Assembly (NCBI GenBank): GCA_937892525.1 | Contig: CALAEV010000033.1 | Coordinates: 5,098-69,097, forward strand | Source of the DNA: an uncultured Clostridia bacterium | GTDB taxonomy: Bacteria > Bacillota > Clostridia > Oscillospirales > Acutalibacteraceae | DNA: 64,000 bases | Direction: 5' to 3' | Shown: piece after piece, positions 33,505 to 42,151 of the stretch | How positions within the stretch are numbered: position 1 is the stretch's first letter | How the letters are laid out: every line of letters starts with the position of its first letter | The notes under the pieces: model-generated | The model's input: the letters and a program-made list of their open reading frames with translations, nothing else | What the model was told of the DNA's origin: nothing | The model's database searches: none | Program-made: the position numbers and the translations under genes

Positions 33505-35172
33505 CTAGCCTAAAAGTCCACCGAATAATCCACCATTAGTTGTGCTTTCTTCGGTTTGTGGCTCGGTGCTTGGTGGTGGTCCGTAAACCTGAATATAAAC
33601 ATTAGTGCCTTTGACTCTACTTGCACCTTCTTCAGGTGTTACTTCTGCAACAATGCCTTCTTCATAATCACCATTATTCTCTTTTGTAATTATATTTACT
33701 ACAAAACCAGCTTCTTCAAGTTGCTCTTTCGCAAAGTCCACATAAAGATTTTTAACTGATGGGACTATTTTATATTCAGGGCCTTTACTTACAACAAATG
33801 TAATTTCTGTGCCCTCTTCTACAACCTTACCTGCCTCAATGCTTTGAGAAATAATATAACCTTTTTCAACCTCTGTGCTATATTCCATTACAGATTTAAT
33901 AGTGAAACGGTCATTCTGAACAGGGTTTTGAGCAACCATATCATAAGAACTGTTCACAAAATTAGGAACTTCAAACATTTCAGGCGCTTCGGTTGTAGAT
34001 TCAGTTGGTGTGTCAACATAATCTTTAATAACCTTATCATATAAGAACCAACCACCAACAACAATAAGTCCTACACCTAAACATACAAGGAATGCGATAA
34101 GAATAGTTTTTGCAGTTGAGTTGTCGTCAGCATCAACAACTACCGGCTCAGGTTCTTTTTGTTTTCTTTCACCTGTTGGCACATTTACACCTGAAAATGA
34201 TGAAACCACATTGCTAGGTGTTGCAGAAAGCTCTTCGCGAAGTGCTTCAACATCACGAGTTCTGTCCTGTGGGTCAATCTGTAAGCCGTTCATAAGCGCA
34301 TTGATTACATAAACAGGAATAATCTCAGCGTATCTTGCAGGGATTATAAGCTGGTCATTCATTGAACGAGAAACTGCATCTTGTGGCACGCTACCTACTA
34401 ACGCTCTGTAAATTACTGCACAGAATGCATAAACATCTGACCAGCATCCGTTTTCATAATTATAGCCATACTGCTCAATAGGTGTGTAACCCTCAAACAA
34501 TTCAGGGGATAACTCACTGCCTTCAATTCGCGCTTCACTTATTGAGAATCCAGAAAGACGAAGTTTACCGTCACGCCCTATAAGAAGATTGTCAGGGTTA
34601 ATACCGTTGTGAGTAATACCCATTTTATGAAGCGTTGAAAGTGTTGAAAGTACAGGCATAAACAATACCTTTGCTTTTTCCCAGTTAAGATAACCTGTCT
34701 GACTACGAAGTAGAAATTCACGAAGAGAAATGCTCTCAACATATTCAGTTACCACATAGGCAGTATTATTTTCTTCAACAATATCCATTACAGGAATAAG
34801 TGCAGAAAGCCCTCTGACACGTGCTAACTGACGCCACAAATCAAGGAATTTTTTAAGGTATGAATAGTAGTAATCACGCCATTGTTCTTTTACTTTAATT
34901 TCAGTTGTACCGAACCCACGGTCAATGAACTTTTCAGGTAAAAATTCACGGATATATACAGGCGTATTACGACCTGTGTCGTAAGCCATATATGTAGCAC
35001 CCTCACTGTTAGAAGACAAAACCTTACCTAAAATATATTTGTCACCTATGGGTGTTCGGAGTGGTAAATAAGGTGAAATCTGTGGTGAGTCAACATAATA
35101 ACCACATTTTGGACACTGCTTTTCGCCATATAATTCATTCATACAACTCATACAAAGATTATCAATGTTCAC
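33505..35172 (-). CDS. PASTA-domain Ser/Thr kinase homologue with degenerate catalytic residues (probable pseudokinase)
   Basis: A 555-residue protein. A zinc ribbon (Cys7, Cys10, Cys20, Cys23) precedes a kinase-fold domain (about 40-310), a membrane segment (about 350-373), two PASTA-like repeats (about 395-530) and a low-complexity tail. The kinase domain lacks the key residues: the VAIK lysine is Arg75 (VYIREF), the catalytic HRD loop reads HNGINPDN (Asp is Gly) and DFG reads SGF in LRLSGFS. The GYTPIEQYG activation segment and the Asp of SDVYAFCAVIY remain. It may sense cell-wall fragments outside and scaffold a partner inside. It is alone between convergent and tandem neighbours, with no phosphatase gene adjacent. 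Confidence 0.9.
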   Translation of the reverse strand: MNIDNLCMSCMNELYGEKQCPKCGYYVDSPQISPYLPLRTPIGDKYILGKVLSSNSEGATYMAYDTGRNTPVYIREFLPEKFIDRGFGTTEIKVKEQWRDYYYSYLKKFLDLWRQLARVRGLSALIPVMDIVEENNTAYVVTEYVESISLREFLLRSQTGYLNWEKAKVLFMPVLSTLSTLHKMGITHNGINPDNLLIGRDGKLRLSGFSISEARIEGSELSPELFEGYTPIEQYGYNYENGCWSDVYAFCAVIYRALVGSVPQDAVSRSMNDQLIIPARYAEIIPVYVINALMNGLQIDPQDRTRDVEALREELSATPSNVVSSFSGVNVPTGERKQKEPEPVVVDADDNSTAKTILIAFLVCLGVGLIVVGGWFLYDKVIKDYVDTPTESTTEAPEMFEVPNFVNSSYDMVAQNPVQNDRFTIKSVMEYSTEVEKGYIISQSIEAGKVVEEGTEITFVVSKGPEYKIVPSVKNLYVDFAKEQLEEAGFVVNIITKENNGDYEEGIVAEVTPEEGASRVKGTNVYIQVYGPPPSTEPQTEESTTNGGLFGGLLG

Positions 35173-35250
35173 GAAAGCATCTCCTTTTCAAAATTTACTC
35201 TAATATATAATATAACAAATATGTTTATACATTGTCAAATGACAATTTTA

Positions 35251-36846
35251 TTACGATTCATCGTTGAGTACAGCTTCGGCACATTTTACACCGTCAACTG
35301 CTGCCGAAACAATACCACCTGCATACCCTGCACCCTCACCACAAGGGTAAAGTCCACGGATATTTGTTTGATAAAACTCATCACGGAGAATGCGCACAGG
35401 TGATGAACTTCTTGTTTCAGGTGCAGTAAGGACGGCATCACTCATTGCAAAGCCTTTAAGTTTTTTATCCATTTGAACAAGAGCGTCACGCATAGTGTTT
35501 ACTACTTTTTGTGGCAACACTGTGCTTATATCACCCATACTGACACCTGTTGGGAACGACGGTTTAACTGCACCAAGTTTTGTAGATTTTTCGTCTTTAA
35601 GAAAGTCCCCAACAAGCTGTGCAGGTGCTGTATAGTCCCCACCACCAAGTTTGAATGCTTTTTGCTCAATTTCACGCTGAAGCTGAAAACCTGACAATAC
35701 GTGCTCACTTAGAAAATCAGCAGGTTCAACACCAACAAGAATTGCAGAGTTTGCATTTTCTTTATCACGAGCATATTCACTCATACCATTTGTAACTACT
35801 CCACCCTTTTGTGAAGATGCACAAACAACTGTACCACCAGGACACATACAAAATGTGTATGCCCCTCTACCGTGTGGTGGGTGACAAGCAAGTTTGTAAT
35901 CGGCTGCACGAAGTTTAGGATGGTTTTTATATTCACCATACTGCACCGTATTTATAAAATCTTGTGGATGTTCAATTCTTGCACCTATTGAAAACGGCTT
36001 TTGCATCATATTTATTCCTTTGTTATAAAGCATTTCAATAGTATCACTTGCAGAATGACCGATTGAAAGAATAAGCGCATCGGTTTCAATATCTTTTTCT
36101 TTACCGTGTTTATCACGGATTGTTATTCCGTGTATAAATCCGTTTGCAACTATAATGTTTGTAAGTTGAGTATCAAAAAGCACCGTGCCACCAAGAGAAA
36201 TTATCTCTTCACGAATTGCTTTTACTGTTGATTTTAACTTATCCGTACCTATATGAGGTTTTGCATTTGTAAGAATATCTTCTGGTGCACCGTGATTTAC
36301 AAACTCTTCAAAAACAAATCTGCAACGGCTATCTTTAATGCCTGTTGTAAGTTTACCATCAGAGAATGTACCTGCACCACCCTCACCATACTGAATGTTG
36401 GAGTTTTCGTTAAGGTCACGGTTAGTCCAGAAAACATTTACATCTTGAGTGCGCTTGTCAATATCGCTGCCACGCTCAATAATAATCGGACAATGACCAC
36501 TACGAGCAAGAATGAGACCTGCAAACATACCGGCAGGGCCAAACCCTGCAATTACAGGAGGTAACATACTTTTTCTGTTAGACTGTGGCATTGTATAAGT
36601 GTACTTTTCACACACTTTCACCTTACCACTATCAAGGCTCATTGCGATTTTTTCTTCATCACCGTCAACAGTTGCGTCAACAGTATAAACAAACTTTACT
36701 TCGCCTTTGCGACAATCCACACTTTGTTTATATATTTCAGTTTTTAATAATCTTTTTCGTTCAATTTTCAATGCCTTGACAACAGCGTTTTCAATATCGT
36801 TAAAATCACTGTCAAGGTCAAGCTTTATTTCACTAATTCTGAGCAT
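35251..36846 (-). CDS. FAD-dependent oxidoreductase (COG2509 type)
   Basis: A 531-residue flavoprotein. An N-terminal domain of about 90 residues precedes the dinucleotide-binding site GFGPAGMFAGLILARSG (about 101-117). Further FAD-fold motifs are RGSDIDKRTQDV and GEGGAGTFSDGKL, and the C-terminus has YPCGEGAGYAGGI with ASADGV-like residues. The family is uncharacterised and widespread in Firmicutes. The stop region overlaps the start of the next flavoprotein gene by 14 bases (36833-36846), so the two are one unit with mntR-like and XRE genes upstream. Confidence 0.88.
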   Translation of the reverse strand: MLRISEIKLDLDSDFNDIENAVVKALKIERKRLLKTEIYKQSVDCRKGEVKFVYTVDATVDGDEEKIAMSLDSGKVKVCEKYTYTMPQSNRKSMLPPVIAGFGPAGMFAGLILARSGHCPIIIERGSDIDKRTQDVNVFWTNRDLNENSNIQYGEGGAGTFSDGKLTTGIKDSRCRFVFEEFVNHGAPEDILTNAKPHIGTDKLKSTVKAIREEIISLGGTVLFDTQLTNIIVANGFIHGITIRDKHGKEKDIETDALILSIGHSASDTIEMLYNKGINMMQKPFSIGARIEHPQDFINTVQYGEYKNHPKLRAADYKLACHPPHGRGAYTFCMCPGGTVVCASSQKGGVVTNGMSEYARDKENANSAILVGVEPADFLSEHVLSGFQLQREIEQKAFKLGGGDYTAPAQLVGDFLKDEKSTKLGAVKPSFPTGVSMGDISTVLPQKVVNTMRDALVQMDKKLKGFAMSDAVLTAPETRSSSPVRILRDEFYQTNIRGLYPCGEGAGYAGGIVSAAVDGVKCAEAVLNDES

Positions 36847-38077
36847 TGTTAATCCTTTCGGCTATTGTGTTACCTGCAAGTCTGCCTGATGCCCATGCCC
36901 ATTGAAGATTGTAGCCACCACAATCGCCATCAATATTAAGGGCTTCACCACAGCAGAATATGTTGTCAACAAGTGTTGATTCCATTGTTTCTGTATTAAA
37001 TTGCGAACAATCTGCACCACCTGCAGTAACCTGTGCATAATCAAAACTGCGTGAGTTTTTAATTTTAATTTTCCAGCATTTGATTATATTTGCAAGTTTT
37101 TCAATTTCTTTATCTGTAAGTTCGTTTATTCTTCCGTTTACTTGAATATCACACTCTTTCATAAGCACAATGCAGAGTTGTTTATTCATAATACCACTAA
37201 GCATATTTTCGCAAAGACCTTTATCAATCTCTCTTCTTGAGTAAAGGTATTTACGGATTTCTTCGTCCCCAAAATCAGGAGTTACATCAAGTTCAATACT
37301 AATATCATTTGATGGAGAAACTGATACAAATCGTGAAAGCTGCATAATAGGAATACCTGAAAGACCGTAGTCAGTAAATTGTACTTCACCATAATTTTCA
37401 AGTGTTTTTTCACCGTCAATAATCAAGTTCATTTTGCATATTGAACGTACACCTTTAAGAGCCTTTGTAAACTCGTCACAGTTAAGTGAAACAAGAGCAG
37501 GTGCTGGTGGAATAATTTTATGACCAAACATTTTAAGCAAGTCATAAGCGTCACCATCTGTACCGTGAGCTTTGCAAGTCATACCACCACAAGCCACAAC
37601 AACATAGTCAAAACGGTCACGGTTGTTGACAATGATTTTTGTTGTAACTCCTGTGTAAACGGTTTTAAGATGTACAGCACGATAATCGCAAATTGTTTCA
37701 ATACCGAGCCTTGCACATTCAAAACGCAACGCATCAAGAACAGAAGACGCCTGATTTGAAAGGGGATATACTCTACCCTCATCTTCAGTTCTTGTATAAA
37801 GACCTAAAGAGTTAAAAAATTCAATATTATTTTGTGGTGAATACTTGCCTAACGCATATTTAGTAAAATCTGCGTCACCTCTATAGTTTTCTACACTCGC
37901 ATTTACATTTGTAAGGTTGCATCTGCCGTTACCTGTAACAAGAATTTTCTTACCAACTCTTGGCAGACGCTCTAAAATTGTTACTTTAATATCATCTTTA
38001 TTCTTAACGGTACGCATAATCTCAATAGCACAGGCAAGTCCTGACGCACCGCCACCTATAATAGCAATTTTTGTCAT
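36833..38077 (-). CDS. HI0933/YhiN-family FAD-binding protein
   Basis: A 414-residue flavoprotein of the HI0933/aminoacetone oxidase-like family. The Rossmann motif IAIIGGGASGLACAIEI lies at about 4-20, followed by VGKKILVTGNGRCNLTN (about 40-56) and a C-terminal FAD contact, GDCGGYNLQWAWASGRLAG. The physiological reaction is unknown. It is encoded two bases after the MntR-like regulator and overlaps the next oxidoreductase, which suggests cotranscription and possibly metal-linked control. Confidence 0.88.
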   Translation of the reverse strand: MTKIAIIGGGASGLACAIEIMRTVKNKDDIKVTILERLPRVGKKILVTGNGRCNLTNVNASVENYRGDADFTKYALGKYSPQNNIEFFNSLGLYTRTEDEGRVYPLSNQASSVLDALRFECARLGIETICDYRAVHLKTVYTGVTTKIIVNNRDRFDYVVVACGGMTCKAHGTDGDAYDLLKMFGHKIIPPAPALVSLNCDEFTKALKGVRSICKMNLIIDGEKTLENYGEVQFTDYGLSGIPIMQLSRFVSVSPSNDISIELDVTPDFGDEEIRKYLYSRREIDKGLCENMLSGIMNKQLCIVLMKECDIQVNGRINELTDKEIEKLANIIKCWKIKIKNSRSFDYAQVTAGGADCSQFNTETMESTLVDNIFCCGEALNIDGDCGGYNLQWAWASGRLAGNTIAERINNAQN

Positions 38078-38079
38078 AC

Positions 38080-38466
38080 TTACACCTGCCTTTCAAGATA
38101 TTCATACAACTTATCAATTGTAATAGGACTCATTACGTGTTCCATTTGACAAGCGTCGCGCTCAGCAATCTTTTCATCAACGCCAAGTTCGTCAACAAGG
38201 AACTGTTTAATAAGCCTATGACGACGCAATACATTTGCTGCGTAACTTTCACCCTCAGGTGTAATTACAATATCGCCATAAGTTATATGCTCTAAAAATC
38301 CATTTTGTGTAAGAGTGTTTATTGCACGGTTTACGCTTGGCTTTGAAACTCCAAGATATTCTGCAATATCAGTAATTCTCACATTGCTTTTTTGTTTTGA
38401 AAGCACAAAAACTGCTTCGAGATAATCTTCAAGTGAAGATGTCATAACATAATTTTCGTTTTTCAT
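38080..38466 (-). CDS. DtxR/MntR-family metal-dependent regulator
   Basis: A 128-residue regulator. The winged helix (about 7-65) contains SSLEDYLEAVF and RITDIAEYLGVSKPSVNRAI, and the dimer domain follows (about 70-125) with the likely metal ligands in RRHRLIKQFL, DACQMEHVMS and the Asp/Glu set. The short length, without an SH3-like domain, fits the MntR class. It could respond to Mn(II) or Fe(II). It is the second gene of the run beginning with the XRE regulator; an AAGGAA ribosome site precedes the ATG. Confidence 0.88.
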   Translation of the reverse strand: MKNENYVMTSSLEDYLEAVFVLSKQKSNVRITDIAEYLGVSKPSVNRAINTLTQNGFLEHITYGDIVITPEGESYAANVLRRHRLIKQFLVDELGVDEKIAERDACQMEHVMSPITIDKLYEYLERQV

Positions 38467-38477
38467 TGTAATATTCC

Positions 38478-38843
38478 TTATTTTTTAGAAATAACTTTTG
38501 ATGCAGCAGCTTCCATAATAGCAGCACGGTCATCGCTTGAAATAAGACGAAGGTTTACGATATGGTCATGTTCTGCTCGTGTAAGCTGTGAAAGGAAGCG
38601 TGTATCTGGCTGACCTTCAAAATAATCTTCATCTTCTGCATATTGTTTAATTAAATCTTCAAAAAATCTTTCAGGAGGAACTCTGTAGAACACACTTAAT
38701 TTTACAATTGCTTCAATGTCAGGTGTTCTGCGACCTGATTCATAACTGCAATAGGTTGAACGGCTTACTTCCAACGCATCTGCCACTTGTTGCTGTGACA
38801 ATTTATTCTGTCTTCTTAAAATGCGAAGCTGACGCAAAAACAT
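38478..38843 (-). CDS. XRE-family helix-turn-helix regulator
   Basis: A 121-residue protein. An N-terminal HTH (about 6-60) contains RRQNKLSQQQVADALEVS, SRSTYCSYESG and RTPDIEAIVKLSVFY, the Cro/C1 pattern. The remaining part is acidic and helical. The ATG at 38843 has AGAGGTG upstream; the open frame extends to 38966 but crosses the divergent promoter. It lies 11 bases before the MntR-like gene. An inverted repeat in the divergent region may be its binding site. Confidence 0.87.
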   Translation of the reverse strand: MFLRQLRILRRQNKLSQQQVADALEVSRSTYCSYESGRRTPDIEAIVKLSVFYRVPPERFFEDLIKQYAEDEDYFEGQPDTRFLSQLTRAEHDHIVNLRLISSDDRAAIMEAAASKVISKK

Positions 38844-38899
38844 AACATACACCTCTTCTGTGATTTTGTAGTAATTATAACACAAAATTTTCAAAGGCA

Positions 38900-38933
38900 C
38901 AACATTTTTGTATATTAAGAAGGCTAAATGTTG
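38900..38933. promoter_or_regulatory. Inverted repeat in the divergent regulatory region
   Basis: CAACATTT (38900-38907) and AAATGTTG (38926-38933), 18 bases apart, lie between the XRE regulator and the divergent hydrolase operon. The right arm touches the -35 of the rightward promoter. It is a plausible operator for the XRE protein, inferred by position. Confidence 0.4.
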
Positions 38934-38958
38934 CAAAATTTTAATAATGTGGTAAAAT
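38931..38958 (+). promoter_or_regulatory. Promoter of the sialidase operon
   Basis: TTGCAA (38931-38936), a 16-base spacer and TAAAAT (38953-38958), 33 bases before the first start codon. Confidence 0.6.
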
Positions 38959-38991
38959 ATACTCATTAGATTTGGGTGGTGTAAAGAAACT

Positions 38992-40038
38992 ATGCTTTAT
39001 GTATTTATAGCTATCATTGTAATTTGCATACTTCTTTTTGTTGTTGCACTTAAAATTATGGATGCAACAGGAATCAATAAAAGATGTGAGGGTGACGAAA
39101 ACCTTAAATATCTTAAAGCCAAGAATTTTGATAATCTTAATGCTCGTCCAGTTGATTTCAAGTCTGATAAAGGTCAAACTCTTAACGGATTTTTATATAG
39201 TAACGCAAAGGTTGAAACATATAAAGCCCTTGTGGTATTCTCACATGGTATGAGTGCAGGTCACTTGGCTTATACTACTGAAATCAACTATTTCGCACAA
39301 AAAGGCTATCTTGTGTTAGCTTATGATAATACTGGCACGTGTGCATCTGAAGGCAATAAGTTAAAAGGCTTTGCTCAAGGTATTGTTGACTTGAAATTCG
39401 CACTTGAGTTTGTTAAAACACGAGACGAGTTAAAAGACATGCCAATTATTCTTGTGGGTCACTCTTGGGGTGCTTACAGTGTTTGTAATGTATCTGCAAT
39501 TACCGATGCTGAAATAAAAGGTATTGTTGCGTTTTCACCATTCAACTCAATGAACAAGTTAATCCGTGATATTGCAAAAACAAAGACTAAAATTGACCTT
39601 TCAATTTTTAGTCCATTCTTTGACTTAATAAATCTTATAAGATTTGGCAAAACAGGTATTCTTCGTACTTGTGACACAATAAATGACAATTCTATTCCTA
39701 CACTTGTAATGCATGGCGGTAATGATATGCAGGTTACCGTGAAAAACAGTCCTGTTGGTAAACCTCATAAAATTCAAGATAACGAGAATGCGCGTACTGT
39801 TCTTTATGAAAGCAAATTCCATAATGTTTATCTTGCAAAAGACGCTGAACAATATCTTAACGACACATTTGCAAAGATTGAAACTCTTGGTAAGAATAGC
39901 CCTGAAGCGTATGAAGTTTACCAGAATATTGATTATGCACTTATTACAAAAGAAGATTTGAATGTTATGGAAACTGCACTTTCGTTTATGGAAGAATGTG
40001 TTATGAAAAGAGATTTTTTAACTGAACAAGGTGAATAA
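38992..40038 (+). CDS. Membrane-anchored alpha/beta hydrolase
   Basis: A 348-residue serine hydrolase. One N-terminal membrane segment (about 2-22) is followed by an alpha/beta-hydrolase domain with the oxyanion segment VVFSHGMSAGH and the nucleophile elbow VGHSWGAYS (Ser near residue 158), then a late HGGNDMQV (acid) and SKFHNVYL (His) set. It resembles lysophospholipase/esterase-type hydrolases. It is the first gene of an operon with an SGNH hydrolase, phosphohexomutase, sialidase and GH43 enzyme, so de-esterification of glycans is possible but not proven. Confidence 0.82.
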   Translation: MLYVFIAIIVICILLFVVALKIMDATGINKRCEGDENLKYLKAKNFDNLNARPVDFKSDKGQTLNGFLYSNAKVETYKALVVFSHGMSAGHLAYTTEINYFAQKGYLVLAYDNTGTCASEGNKLKGFAQGIVDLKFALEFVKTRDELKDMPIILVGHSWGAYSVCNVSAITDAEIKGIVAFSPFNSMNKLIRDIAKTKTKIDLSIFSPFFDLINLIRFGKTGILRTCDTINDNSIPTLVMHGGNDMQVTVKNSPVGKPHKIQDNENARTVLYESKFHNVYLAKDAEQYLNDTFAKIETLGKNSPEAYEVYQNIDYALITKEDLNVMETALSFMEECVMKRDFLTEQGE

Positions 40039-40041
40039 TAT

Positions 40042-40698
40042 ATGATTTTTAAGAAAAGTGTTAATTACTCAAAAATTACTGAATACGACCGTGAAAAGAA
40101 TACAAAACGAGAAAATTATCGAGTTCTTAATGAAGAGTATGCACTTGAAAATCAAACTGTACTTTTAGGCGATTCTATTACTGATTTCTTTAATTGGTAC
40201 GAGTTGTTTTATGATTTTAGTAAAAAATCAGGTCAGGCAGTTTATAACCGTGGAATAAGTGGTGACACAACTGACAGACTTCTTGAAAGACTTCAGGAAA
40301 ATGTGTTGAATATAAATCCAAAAAACATTGTTTTGCTTATTGGTACAAATGATATTGGCAGGGGGCTACCTCTTTCAATGAGCGTTGAAAATGTAAGCAA
40401 AATCATTGAAGAAAGCAAAAAAGTTTGCTCTGATGTAAATTTTATCTTACAGGCAGTTTATCCAATTAATCGTGGTATGCGTGATAATTTTGAAAAACGC
40501 AGTAACGAAAAAATTGACCTTATGAATAAGGAATTTGTAAAATTAAGTGAAAAATACAATTGCGTATGGCTTGATATTACAGACAAGTTGAAAGATGAAA
40601 CCGGAAATCTAAAAAAAGAATACACCTATGACGGACTTCATCTGAATATAAATGCATATAAAGTTGTAGCAGAAAATGTTATACCATTATTAAAATAA
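40042..40698 (+). CDS. SGNH/GDSL hydrolase
   Basis: A 218-residue SGNH esterase. Block I is LLGDSITDFF (Ser45), block II GISGDTTDRL (Gly), block III IGTNDIG (Asn) and block V YDGLHLN (Asp and His). Proteins of this family remove acyl groups from sugars, lipids or peptidoglycan. Next to a sialidase and a GH43 enzyme, removal of O-acetyl groups from glycans is a reasonable role. It has no signal peptide and follows the preceding gene after three bases. Confidence 0.88.
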   Translation: MIFKKSVNYSKITEYDREKNTKRENYRVLNEEYALENQTVLLGDSITDFFNWYELFYDFSKKSGQAVYNRGISGDTTDRLLERLQENVLNINPKNIVLLIGTNDIGRGLPLSMSVENVSKIIEESKKVCSDVNFILQAVYPINRGMRDNFEKRSNEKIDLMNKEFVKLSEKYNCVWLDITDKLKDETGNLKKEYTYDGLHLNINAYKVVAENVIPLLK

Positions 40699-40725
40699 AA
40701 CAAAAACATATTTTGAGGTGATATT

Positions 40726-42138
40726 ATGAATAAAATTTCATTTGGCACAGGTGGTTGGCGTGCAATAATCGGCGAAGATTTCGTTTGCGAAAATGTACGC
40801 AGAGTTGCAAAAGGTATAAGCTTGCTTATGCAAGAAGAAAATAAAACAAATAAGCCTGTAATTATAGGATACGATAGACGATTCCTTTCTGAAAATGCTG
40901 CAAAATGGGTGGCAGAAGTACTTACTTGTGACGGAATAAATGTGTGGTTTATGGACAGAAGCGTGCCCACACCCCTTGTAATGCACACAGTTAAAGATAA
41001 ATGCCTTGATTATGGTATTGAAATTACTGCAAGCCATAACCCTTCAAGTTACAACGGTATTAAACTTATTATTGAAGAGGGTAGAGATGCTCCTCTTGAA
41101 GTTACAAATCGTCTTGAAGAGTTAATTGCAACAACTGACGATGTTCAATTTACTGATTTTGACCTTGCAGTTGAAAAAGGTCTTGTTACATATATTAAAA
41201 ATCCGTTCAATAAATTCCTTGATGATATTATTGACCTTCTTGATATGAACGCTATGCGTGAGCGAGGACTTCGCGTGCTTTTCGACTCAATGCATGGCTC
41301 AGGTACATATCCATTACTTGTTATCTTCCACACTGCAAGATGCACTATTGACACAATCAATGTAAATCGTGATGCTTATTTTGGTGGTGTTATGCCGGCA
41401 CCTTCTGAAAGAACTTTGTTCACACTTCGTAATCAGGTTGTAAATGGTGGCTATGATTTCGGTATTGCTATGGATGGTGACGGTGACCGTCTTGGTATTA
41501 TTGATGCAAATGGTAACTATATCAACGCTAACGAAATTTTGTGTTTACTTTATTACTATCTTGTAAAATACAAAGGTTGGCGTGGTCCGGTTGTAAGAAA
41601 CCTTGCTACTACTCATATGCTTGATAAGATTGCAGAAAGCTTTGGCGAAAAATGTTATGAAGTTCCTGTTGGCTTTAAGTATATCTCATCAAAAATTGAC
41701 GAAGTTGACGCAGTTCTTGGTGGTGAGTCATCAGGTGGCCTTACAGTTCGTGGCCATATTCACGGTAAAGACTCTGTTTATGCTGCATCTCTTTTTGCAG
41801 AAATGGTAAGTGTTACAGGTAAATCTCCATCAGAACTTCTTGACGAATTGAAAAAAGAGTATGGTTCTTTTGTTCTTGTTGAAGACGATATGCGCTTTGC
41901 ACCTGAAGTTAAACCAATGGTCAACAAAACACTTATGGTTGATAAGCTTCTTCCTACATTCAAAGATGAAATTAAGCGCGTTAACTATGAAGATGGTTGC
42001 AAGGTTTATTTTGAAGACGGTTATGTAATCTGCCGTTTTTCAGGTACTGAGCCACTTCTTCGCATATTTGCAGAAAGCACAAACCCTGTTCGTGCAAAAG
42101 AATATATTGACACATTTAAGAAATTCTTGTTTGAATAA
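40726..42138 (+). CDS. Phosphoglucomutase/phosphomannomutase family protein
   Basis: A 470-residue alpha-D-phosphohexomutase. The phosphoserine loop is TASHNPSSYNG (about 104-114), the metal loop DGDGDRLG (about 250-257), the sugar loop GGESSGGLT, and the phosphate loop near the C-terminus CRFSGTEPLLRI. It interconverts hexose 1- and 6-phosphates; glucose, mannose or glucosamine preference is not clear. It has its own AGGTGAT ribosome site within the operon. Confidence 0.92.
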   Translation: MNKISFGTGGWRAIIGEDFVCENVRRVAKGISLLMQEENKTNKPVIIGYDRRFLSENAAKWVAEVLTCDGINVWFMDRSVPTPLVMHTVKDKCLDYGIEITASHNPSSYNGIKLIIEEGRDAPLEVTNRLEELIATTDDVQFTDFDLAVEKGLVTYIKNPFNKFLDDIIDLLDMNAMRERGLRVLFDSMHGSGTYPLLVIFHTARCTIDTINVNRDAYFGGVMPAPSERTLFTLRNQVVNGGYDFGIAMDGDGDRLGIIDANGNYINANEILCLLYYYLVKYKGWRGPVVRNLATTHMLDKIAESFGEKCYEVPVGFKYISSKIDEVDAVLGGESSGGLTVRGHIHGKDSVYAASLFAEMVSVTGKSPSELLDELKKEYGSFVLVEDDMRFAPEVKPMVNKTLMVDKLLPTFKDEIKRVNYEDGCKVYFEDGYVICRFSGTEPLLRIFAESTNPVRAKEYIDTFKKFLFE

Positions 42139-42151
42139 TAGGTGATTACTT

